Source: Clostridiales bacterium
Lineage (GTDB): Bacteria > Bacillota > Clostridia > Oscillospirales > Acutalibacteraceae
Length of the DNA stretch: 6,834 bases
Reading direction: 5' to 3'
NCBI GenBank assembly: GCA_012516295.1
Contig: JAAYWU010000116.1
Location: forward strand, 1-6,834
Below the pieces are notes generated by a model. It ran no database searches. It was not told where the DNA came from and worked only from the letters and a program-made list of their open reading frames with translations. The translations under genes and the position numbers were made by a program. Position 1 is the first letter of the stretch; each line of letters starts with the position of its first letter. This document shows positions 1 through 5,547 of the stretch, piece after piece.

Positions 1-866
1 ACCAGAGCACACACAATCCTGTCCCGCAAATTTTCCTTTGTTATACCGCCCTGTTCCAGCCGTTGCCAGGACAGGTTTAACTGCTGCGAAATTTCCCTGT
101 CCTCAAAAACATCCGCATCCAAAAATTTTGACAAAGGCTCGGATAAAGCCCTGTCATCCGCCAAAAGCCTTAATGCCAGCCAGCGGGGATTGATTTTCGA
201 GCCAAATTTCCCCTCAAGCAGCGGCACTAAAAGCCCTACAGCCTCTTCTATATGCTCATCATATTTAACCTGATAAGGCTTACCGTTTCCGCCTTTTTCT
301 ATAAGCGTATCCACCGCCTGCATCAGCCTGTTTAAACTGCTCTTTTTTCTTGCAATTGTGCCTATTACCGGCACGCCCAGCCTTTGAGACAGCATATCCA
401 TATCTATATGGATGTTTTTCCGCTTCGCCTCATCCAGCAGATTTACGCAAAGCACGACATTTTTTGAAATCTCCATCGTTTGTAGCACCAGATTCAAATT
501 GCGCTCCAGACAGGTTGCATCCGCCACAACAACCGTTGCGTCCGGTTCCCCGAAGCAGATGAAGTCGCGGGCGATTTCCTCCTCCTCCGAATTTGCCATT
601 AAGGAATACGTTCCCGGTATGTCCACTAAAATATAATTTTTTCCGCCGTAATGATACTTTCCCTGCGCATTTGCAACCGTCTTGCCGGGCCAGTTCCCCG
701 TGTGCTGGTTCAGGCCCGTCAACTGATTAAATACCGTGCTTTTCCCTACAGTTGGGTTCCCTGCCAAAGCAATGACTTTATCTTCCTCGCTGTCTTTTTC
801 AATTTGAAGAATTCCGTCGCAGCACTTCAGAACCCCCGTACCGGTCGAATCACCCGATAACCCCAT
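1..866 (-). CDS. feoB: Ferrous iron transport protein B, N-terminal part (GTPase and helical domains), truncated by window edge
   Basis: FeoB is the inner-membrane Fe(II) transporter with a cytosolic G-protein domain. The frame is open from an ATG at 866 to the left edge, giving 288 codons of a protein that usually exceeds 600 residues; the membrane part is outside the window. Visible motifs are the G1 loop GNPTVGKS (residues 36-43), the switch region HTGNWPGKTV (55-64), the G3 loop DIPGTYSL (82-89), and a G4 region with NLLDEA (142-147). A helical linker typical of the FeoB GDI region follows (about 175-280). The start is set by a GAGGTG ribosome binding site at 873-878, 6 nt upstream. A short N-terminal extension carries a Cys pair (KCCDG, 14-18), as I recall from clostridial FeoB. 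The G1 loop has Thr where Asn is usual, and the G5 region reads TIAR where TSAR is usual. feoA lies 81 nt upstream on the same strand. The family assignment is secure from the G motifs plus the feoA neighbour. Confidence 0.96.
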   Translation of the reverse strand, partial: MGLSGDSTGTGVLKCCDGILQIEKDSEEDKVIALAGNPTVGKSTVFNQLTGLNQHTGNWPGKTVANAQGKYHYGGKNYILVDIPGTYSLMANSEEEEIARDFICFGEPDATVVVADATCLERNLNLVLQTMEISKNVVLCVNLLDEAKRKNIHIDMDMLSQRLGVPVIGTIARKKSSLNRLMQAVDTLIEKGGNGKPYQVKYDEHIEEAVGLLVPLLEGKFGSKINPRWLALRLLADDRALSEPLSKFLDADVFEDREISQQLNLSWQRLEQGGITKENLRDRIVCAL

Positions 867-902
867 GATCGCCACCTCAACTGTAAAATAAAATATAGAA
901 AC

Positions 903-942
903 GGAGGGCTTTTCAGCGATTTTCTTACTGAAACAGCCCTCC
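903..942 (-). terminator. Hairpin between feoA and feoB, possible terminator or attenuator
   Basis: Arms GGAGGGCTTTTCAG (903-916) and CTGAAACAGCCCTCC (928-942) pair over 14 base pairs with one bulged base and an 11-nt loop. On the minus strand the hairpin begins 5 nt after the feoA stop and is followed by a T-rich but interrupted tract (plus positions 884-902). On the plus strand it is followed by six T residues (944-949), so it could terminate in either direction. No plus-strand gene lies upstream in the window, so the natural reading is partial termination of feoA transcripts before feoB, or protection of the feoA mRNA end. The structure is seen; its role is inferred. Confidence 0.7.
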
Positions 943-947
943 CTTTT

Positions 948-1184
948 TTATGCACTTACCATAATTTTTGACGAGACATCCGACCTTAACGCAATAACGG
1001 CACCGCGTATCAGATAGGCGACCGGATTCCCGGACGGGCTGGTATAAAGCGGTTCTATTTCTGTTCCGCTGATGACGCCAAGGTCAAGCATACGGCGCCT
1101 GAGCGCGCCGTCCGACCGTATCGATGTTACGCTCGCCCTTGTTCCAATCGGTAAGCGGTCTAATGATATTTCCTTGTTTTCCAA
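948..1184 (-). CDS. feoA: Ferrous iron transport protein A (FeoA, SH3-like), TTG start
   Basis: FeoA is a small cytosolic SH3-like protein that acts with FeoB in Fe(II) uptake. The 78-residue product contains the family core: a first strand (ISLDRLPIGTRASVTSI, 6-22), the helix RRRMLDLGVISGTEI (29-43), and the closing strands YLIRGAVIALR (57-67). I chose the TTG at 1184 because AGGGAGG (1193-1199) sits 8 nt upstream and the resulting length matches typical FeoA proteins of about 75-80 residues. The same frame stays open upstream to a TTG at 1373 (141 aa), but that extension is Arg/Lys-rich and FeoA-unlike, and its start falls inside the tetR operator palindrome. feoB follows on the same strand. 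I found no clear promoter for this gene in the 219-nt gap to tetR. Confidence 0.92.
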   Translation of the reverse strand: MENKEISLDRLPIGTRASVTSIRSDGALRRRMLDLGVISGTEIEPLYTSPSGNPVAYLIRGAVIALRSDVSSKIMVSA

Positions 1185-1192
1185 AAGAACGG

Positions 1193-1199
1193 CCTCCCT
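1193..1199 (-). promoter_or_regulatory. Ribosome binding site deciding the feoA TTG start
   Basis: The minus strand reads AGGGAGG, a near-perfect anti-16S match, 8 nt before the TTG at 1184. No comparable site precedes the other in-frame starts upstream, so this favours the short FeoA form. Confidence 0.75.
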
Positions 1200-1340
1200 A
1201 TTTGCCTTTATCAATCTTTCTTTAAGCCAAGATATGTTGCTGCCGCTAACATTGTTCCTTCTTAATAAGCGATTTTTCTCTCCCCCTTGTCCGTACCGCT
1301 TTTCCGTTTTCCGGTTTTGGCGGCGTTCAATGCCGGCCCA

Positions 1341-1370
1341 TTGACAAACGGGCGGAGGGCGGATTATAAT
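1341..1370 (+). promoter_or_regulatory. Consensus sigma-A promoter for the tetR-MATE unit
   Basis: TTGACA (1341-1346) and TATAAT (1365-1370) both match the consensus exactly, with an 18-bp spacer. The expected transcription start is near 1377, inside the palindrome that directly abuts the -10 box. A promoter this strong would need repression, which fits control by the TetR protein encoded just downstream. Confidence 0.88.
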
Positions 1371-1393
1371 CAAAACTAATGGTATTAGTTTTG
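1371..1393 (+). promoter_or_regulatory. 23-bp perfect palindrome, probable TetR operator
   Basis: Left arm CAAAACTAAT (1371-1380) and right arm ATTAGTTTTG (1384-1393) are perfect inverted repeats around a 3-bp centre, GGT. The site starts at the base after the -10 box, covers the predicted transcription start, and touches the ribosome binding site of tetR. TetR-family dimers commonly bind palindromes placed like this to repress their own promoter. Binding by the adjacent regulator is inferred from position and symmetry. The same site could also affect leftward transcription toward feoA. Confidence 0.85.
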
Positions 1394-1398
1394 AGGTG
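1393..1398 (+). promoter_or_regulatory. Ribosome binding site deciding the tetR start
   Basis: GAGGTG lies 5 nt before the ATG at 1404. The alternative GTG at 1398 overlaps this motif and has no good site of its own, so translation from 1404 is preferred. Confidence 0.7.
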
Positions 1399-1403
1399 TG
1401 GAT

Positions 1404-2018
1404 ATGCCGCGAAAAGGATTGACCAAAAGAAGAATCATAAAGGCCGCAATCGAGCTCATTGAAAAAAAGGGATGCTCGAATTTTTCCATGCGGGAATTGG
1501 CGGATACTTTAGAAATCAAAACAGCATCCCTTTATAACCATGTAAAAAATATAGAGGAGATTTACACGGAGATAAGTTATTATGCGATTGCTCTTCTCAG
1601 GCAGGTGCAGCTTTCCGCGATCGAGGGAAAAAAAGCGGATGACGCTGTCTTTTCCCTTGCGGTAGCATATCGGATGTTCGCAAAAGAACACCCCGAGCTT
1701 TACAAACTTATTATGAAACTGCCCACGACGAAGGACATCCTTTTGGAAAGAAGCGGGGCGCACATCGTCGAACCGATTATGCGGGTCCTTTCCTGTTACG
1801 AATTAAGCGAACGGCAAAAGTTCCATTGGCAGAGGGTGCTGCGCAGTATGATGCACGGCTTTATTTCGCAGGAGGAAGCCGGTTTCTTTAATCACCTCCC
1901 GATTGAAGCAAATGCAAGCTATCAAATTGCCATACAATGTTTTTTAGACGGGCTGCACGCAACAATAAAAGAAACGGTTGGAACAAACGGGGAATCCGAT
2001 TTTAACCCGAGAAGATAA
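1404..2018 (+). CDS. TetR/AcrR-family transcriptional regulator with WHG-type C-terminal domain
   Basis: This is a 204-residue DNA-binding repressor-type protein. The N-terminal TetR domain spans about residues 6-52, with the helix-turn-helix at 27-49 (MRELADTLEI, then TASLYNHVKN). The C-terminal ligand/dimer domain has a YRMFAKEHPELYKLIM segment (89-104) and a W142...HGFISQEE (151-158) signature resembling the WHG-type TetR C-terminal domain. The ATG at 1404 is preferred over the in-frame GTG at 1398 on ribosome-site grounds, a difference of two residues. The gene sits right after a consensus promoter and perfect palindrome, so autorepression is likely. The MATE exporter starts 52 nt downstream on the same strand with no terminator between, making it the probable main target. 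The inducer cannot be read from the sequence. Confidence 0.93.
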   Translation: MPRKGLTKRRIIKAAIELIEKKGCSNFSMRELADTLEIKTASLYNHVKNIEEIYTEISYYAIALLRQVQLSAIEGKKADDAVFSLAVAYRMFAKEHPELYKLIMKLPTTKDILLERSGAHIVEPIMRVLSCYELSERQKFHWQRVLRSMMHGFISQEEAGFFNHLPIEANASYQIAIQCFLDGLHATIKETVGTNGESDFNPRR

Positions 2019-2070
2019 ACACAGCTCAAGCTGCCTCTGAAAATAATTTACAGTTAGAGATGATTCGATA

Positions 2071-3426
2071 ATGGATGATAAAGAAATAGAGCTTTTTGAA
2101 AAAACGTCTGTAACCAAAGCGGTAGTGTCCCTGGTTGTTCCGACGGTTATCAGCCAGTTGATTACTGTTTTATACAATATGGCCGATACCTTTTTTATTG
2201 GGCAGACCGGCGATCCGAATCAGATTGCTGCCGCTAACCTTTGCATGCCCATGTTCTTTTTACTGACCGGAATTGCAAACCTGTTCGGTATAGGCGGCTC
2301 GAGTCTGATTTCACGTTGCTTTGGTGCCGGTGAGAAAGAAAAAGCAAAGCAAACATCGGTTTTTTGTGTTTGGACATCTGTCGCAGTTTCGCTGATTTAC
2401 GGAATCGTTGTTCAACTGTTCAGTCCGGTTATTTTACCGGCTTTCGGTGCCAATGCCGATACTTACGATTTCTGCAGAGAGTATTTATTCTGGACAGTTG
2501 CAGTCGGCTCCATTCCAACGGTGTTGAATGCGGAATTTGCGCATCTTGTCCGCGCGGAGGGTTATTCGAAGCAGGCAAGTTTCGGTATGATCCTCGGTGC
2601 GGTACTGAATATCATCCTTGACCAGATTTTCATACTCCCAATGAGGATGCAGATTGCGGGTGCCGCTTTCGCTACAATGCTTTCAAATCTTGCGGCTGCC
2701 TTTTATTTTATACTCTTTATTTTAAGAAAACGGGAGCATACGGTACTGTCACTAAATCCGCATTTCTTTACGGTGAAAAACCATATACCGTCGGAAGTCT
2801 TTTTTGTAGGGCTTCCAAGCACCGTAATGAGCCTAATGAGCACTTTTTCAAATATAACGCTGAACCGCCTGATGGCATCTTATTGCAATCAAGCAATCGC
2901 CGGTGTTGGAATAGCAAAAAAGATTGATATGCTGTCATTCGGAATTGCTACTGGAATGAGCCAGGGCGTGGTCCCGCTGATTGGATATAACTATTCTTCA
3001 AAGAATCATGAAAGAATGAAAAAAGCCATTCTCACCATATTTATCCTAAGCCTTTCCGTCGCTTTTGCCTTCACTCTGCTGCTGTTTACCTGTGCTCATC
3101 CGATTGTGAAAGCATTTATCGACGATGCGCTTACGGTAGAATACGGCAGGACATTTCAGCGTATCATATGCATTACCGGACCTTGCATTTCGGTAACATT
3201 AATCATTATCACGATTTTTCAGTCGATTGGCAAAAAATTTCAGCCGCTGCTTTTATCGCTTCTGAGAAAGGGCGGCCTGGATATCCCGTTTATGTTTATC
3301 ATGAATGCATCTTTCGGCGTGAATGGCATCGTATGGGCGACCCCGATCGCCGACTTTGGCGCAATGGTTATTTCCATTCTGTTCTTTATCCCTGTTTGGA
3401 AAACCCTATTAGAGCACGAAAAATAA
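2071..3426 (+). CDS. MATE-family multidrug/cation antiporter (MepA-like)
   Basis: This 451-residue integral membrane exporter is the usual size for the MATE family, which couples Na+ or H+ entry to efflux of drugs or other organic cations. About twelve hydrophobic segments are visible in two homologous halves. Family landmarks are NMADTFFIGQ (36-45) at the end of TM1, RAEG (161-164), GAVLNIILDQIFI (176-188), SQGVVPLIGYNYS (297-309, start of the second half), and PIADF (425-429). The ATG at 2071 has only a weak ribosome site (AGAG at 2057-2060), so expression may depend partly on translation from tetR upstream. The gene follows tetR by 52 nt and is probably co-transcribed and controlled by it. 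I found no clear terminator in the 56-nt gap before the convergent methyltransferase. The family is certain; the substrate is unknown, and the MepA-like label is an impression from the sequence. Confidence 0.95.
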   Translation: MDDKEIELFEKTSVTKAVVSLVVPTVISQLITVLYNMADTFFIGQTGDPNQIAAANLCMPMFFLLTGIANLFGIGGSSLISRCFGAGEKEKAKQTSVFCVWTSVAVSLIYGIVVQLFSPVILPAFGANADTYDFCREYLFWTVAVGSIPTVLNAEFAHLVRAEGYSKQASFGMILGAVLNIILDQIFILPMRMQIAGAAFATMLSNLAAAFYFILFILRKREHTVLSLNPHFFTVKNHIPSEVFFVGLPSTVMSLMSTFSNITLNRLMASYCNQAIAGVGIAKKIDMLSFGIATGMSQGVVPLIGYNYSSKNHERMKKAILTIFILSLSVAFAFTLLLFTCAHPIVKAFIDDALTVEYGRTFQRIICITGPCISVTLIIITIFQSIGKKFQPLLLSLLRKGGLDIPFMFIMNASFGVNGIVWATPIADFGAMVISILFFIPVWKTLLEHEK

Positions 3427-3482
3427 TTCGATAGGCCGACAAAAGCCGAAATAATTCAACCTGACCACGCTGACTATGCTAA

Positions 3483-4229
3483 TTAATCAGGCAAGGCTTC
3501 AGCAACCACAATTAAGCGCCAACTTTTTTCATCATAATGATTCATTTGATAATCCCCGTACATCCGTATATTTGTGAATCCGGCCTGTGGAAGCAGCCTT
3601 TTATAATCTTCATCAAGAAGAATTCTGTAAACAATATCATATTGGTTACTTTCCAAATGCTCTGCACTATGGAACAAATCCAATATATGAATCGTTTGAA
3701 ACCGGCCATCTTGCTCTTTAACAAAAATTCGTGAAAAATACGGCCGATTAACAACGACTTAAATGGAAGGCAGAGTTAGTGTGAAATGGGGCGTTCCTTG
3801 CGTTAAAATCAATAACCCGTTTTTGTTCAATCGCTTCTTCATTGAGCGAAGAGCTATCAACAAATCCTCATCCGTATGTAAATGGGGTAAGGAGTTTGTG
3901 AGACATACAATTGCATCAAATGTTCTATCAAATGCCTGCTCTAAATATCGAAAATCACATTGGCATAATGGGATATTGCAACCTCTCTTTTGAAGATTTT
4001 TGTGCGCTACCTCAAGCATTGATTTTGAATAGTCCGAACCCCAAACATTGTATCCGGATTGTGCCAACATGAATAAATGCTGCCCTGTTCCGCAAGCACA
4101 ATCCAGAACATTCTTAACTCCATGTTCAGAGAAAATTTTATTTAGAAATGTTTTCTCATCGCCCAAGTATTCTTCTATTGGCCCAAATTCGTCATAATCA
4201 TAAGCAAATTTTTGATATAAATCTCTCAT
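3483..4229 (-). pseudogene. Class I SAM-dependent methyltransferase interrupted by one in-frame stop codon
   Basis: Read leftward from the ATG at 4229, the frame encodes 156 residues to a TAA at 3759-3761. The same frame then continues for 91 more residues to a second TAA at 3483-3485. The full span is 248 codons plus the final stop, a normal length for this family. The first part has motif I VLDCACGTGQ (41-50), the acidic motif II residue in GSDYSKSM (64-71), CDFRYL (91-96), FDAIVCLTNSLPHL (104-117) and the strand GLLILTQG (138-145). The part after the stop starts VVVNRPYFSRIF and includes LLPQAGFTNIRMYGDY and SWRLIVVA, which match the C-terminal strands of the fold. AAAGGGG (4238-4244) provides a good ribosome site 8 nt upstream. 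Without its C-terminus the 156-aa product should not complete the fold, so loss of function is likely. A sequencing error or stop-codon readthrough cannot be excluded. The substrate is unknown. The region is markedly AT-richer than rlmD next to it. Confidence 0.85.
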
Positions 4230-4282
4230 TAAATAATCCCCTTTCTATATACAGCTCTAATTGGGTTCTACCCATATGTGCG

Positions 4283-4310
4283 AAAAAGCCTTGCTAGACA
4301 AGGCTTTTTT
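4283..4310 (-). terminator. Rho-independent terminator after rlmD
   Basis: Stem GCCTTG (4288-4293) and CAAGGC (4299-4304) with a 5-nt loop, flanked by five A residues on the left and six T residues on the right. On the minus strand this is a GC stem followed by a T tract, starting 6 nt after the rlmD stop. The flanking A/T runs make it bidirectional in form. It separates rlmD from the methyltransferase, which therefore needs its own promoter in the 53 nt before its start. Confidence 0.92.
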
Positions 4311-4316
4311 GCATAC

Positions 4317-5483
4317 TTACGCTTTCACCCTTGACATCAATACCACGCACTCCACATGTACCGTATGCGGAAACATATCCACCGGCTGGATGGCTTCAAC
4401 GTGGTAGCCGCATTTCGTCAGATACAGCAAATCGCGCTCCTGTGTCTCGGGATTGCAGGAAATATAAACGACTTTTTTGGGGCCGAGCGTTACTAGAGAG
4501 GACAAAAAGGTTTCGTCGCTTCCGGCGCGCGGCGGGTCCATAAAGACTACGTCCGCATTTTCCTTTTCCCTTGCCATTTCCAGCATGAATTCACCGGCGT
4601 CCGCGCAGGTAAAGTAAGCGTTTTGAATTTTATTGCGCTTCGCGTTCGCAATCGCGTCGCGGACCGCATCTTTATTGGCCTCCACACCGATGACGCGCCC
4701 CGCCTGCCGGCTGGCGATCAGCCCGATGGTCCCGATTCCGCAGTAAGCGTCGATAACAGTTTCCTTCCCGGTCAGCCGCGCAAGCTCCATGGCTTTGCCG
4801 TAAAGGACCTCGGTCTGCACCGGATTGATCTGATAAAAGGATTTGGCGGAAATGCGGAACACACATCCGCAAAGGGTATCCTCTATGGTTCCAGGCCCGT
4901 ACAAGACCTTTTCGTTCTCGCCCAGGACCAGGCTGGTAAAATGATTATTCACATTCAAAAGAACCGTTGTAATTTCGGGATGCTTTTTCAAAAGCGCCTT
5001 GACAAAATTGTTTTTCGATGGGAATACCGGCGTTCCCGCGACAAGGACAACCATTATCTGCCCGCTTGAAAACCCGCGCTTTACAAGCACATGGCGCAGG
5101 AATCCACGGCGGGTCACTTCGTCGTAGGGCTGGAGCTTAAACCCGGGCATCAGGTTCCGAATGGTGACGATGATCTCATCCGCCTTTTTATCCTCCGTCA
5201 AGCAGCTGCTGACCGGCACAATCCGGTGCGTACTGGACTGATATACGCCCGAAATAATCTTTCCCTTTCTGTCCGTACCAAACGCCGCCTGCACTTTGTT
5301 GCGGTAATGGTACGGATTTTCCATGCCTAAAATCGGGCTGACCGCATGGAATTTTCCAAGAAGCTTCTCCACCCGGTTCTGTTTCCATTGAAGCTGCCGG
5401 GCATACGTCATATTCTGAAGCTGGCAACCCCCGCACTTGCGATAAAGCGGGCAGGGGGCTGTTTTTTCCGTTAAATCTGTCAC
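4317..5483 (-). CDS. rlmD: 23S rRNA (uracil-C5)-methyltransferase, RlmD/RlmCD family, TRAM-less
   Basis: The enzyme methylates C5 of a uridine in 23S rRNA using SAM. Counting from the GTG at 5483 (388 aa), the iron-sulfur cluster cysteines are C11, C17 and C20 (CPLYRKCGGC) and C94 (SSCL). The C-terminal half has FYQINP (216-221), the SAM loop DAYCGIGTIG (245-254), MDPPRAG (315-321), the catalytic cysteine C343 in YISCNPETQERDL, and the general-base glutamate E378 in HVEC. GGGAG (5492-5496) lies 8 nt before this GTG. An in-frame ATG at 5498 adds five residues but has no ribosome site. The protein begins almost directly at the cysteine cluster and lacks the N-terminal TRAM domain of E. coli RlmD and of B. 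subtilis RlmCD; in this it resembles RlmC. The exact target (U747, U1939 or both) cannot be told from sequence. The sensor kinase gene ends 64 nt upstream on the same strand, so co-transcription is possible. Confidence 0.93.
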   Translation of the reverse strand: MTDLTEKTAPCPLYRKCGGCQLQNMTYARQLQWKQNRVEKLLGKFHAVSPILGMENPYHYRNKVQAAFGTDRKGKIISGVYQSSTHRIVPVSSCLTEDKKADEIIVTIRNLMPGFKLQPYDEVTRRGFLRHVLVKRGFSSGQIMVVLVAGTPVFPSKNNFVKALLKKHPEITTVLLNVNNHFTSLVLGENEKVLYGPGTIEDTLCGCVFRISAKSFYQINPVQTEVLYGKAMELARLTGKETVIDAYCGIGTIGLIASRQAGRVIGVEANKDAVRDAIANAKRNKIQNAYFTCADAGEFMLEMAREKENADVVFMDPPRAGSDETFLSSLVTLGPKKVVYISCNPETQERDLLYLTKCGYHVEAIQPVDMFPHTVHVECVVLMSRVKA

Positions 5484-5491
5484 TATGTTAA

Positions 5492-5496
5492 CTCCC
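5492..5496 (-). promoter_or_regulatory. Ribosome binding site supporting the rlmD GTG start
   Basis: The minus strand reads GGGAG, 8 nt before the GTG at 5483. The motif overlaps the alternative ATG at 5498, which itself is preceded only by an A-rich stretch without a Shine-Dalgarno match. Confidence 0.55.
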
Positions 5497-5547
5497 ATCG
5501 TATTTTCTGTTATAAAAAGCCTGCCATTTCCAGTATGAACCGAAAAC

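Noticed and set aside
1211..1252. Minus-strand 13-codon ORF upstream of feoA with an AAGGA motif just before its ATG, as a possible leader peptide
   Set aside because: The ribosome motif is only about 3 nt from the ATG, and the peptide has no recognisable regulatory codon run or attenuator hairpin after it.
2022..2033. Small palindrome CAGCTCAAGCTG between tetR and the MATE gene
   Set aside because: The stem is four base pairs with a 4-nt loop and no T tract, too weak for a terminator; no reason to call an operator.
2060..2073. Three-codon mini-ORF (ATG ATT CGA TAA) whose stop overlaps the MATE start as TAATG
   Set aside because: It has no ribosome site of its own and this arrangement is easily produced by chance.
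3427..3482. Possible bidirectional terminator between the MATE gene and the methyltransferase
   Set aside because: Only a 3-bp GGC/GCC pairing could be found, without a T tract.
3542..3754. 70-aa minus-strand ORF within the methyltransferase region
   Set aside because: It is an out-of-frame shadow; the methyltransferase C-terminus reads in another frame through the same bases.
4262..4274. Inverted repeat TGGGT-TCT-ACCCA upstream of the methyltransferase
   Set aside because: The arms are only 5 bp and no clear promoter hexamers could be placed relative to it.
4623..5069. 148-aa plus-strand ORF opposite rlmD
   Set aside because: It is antisense to conserved rlmD codons, in a GC-rich region where long antisense frames are common; no family resemblance.
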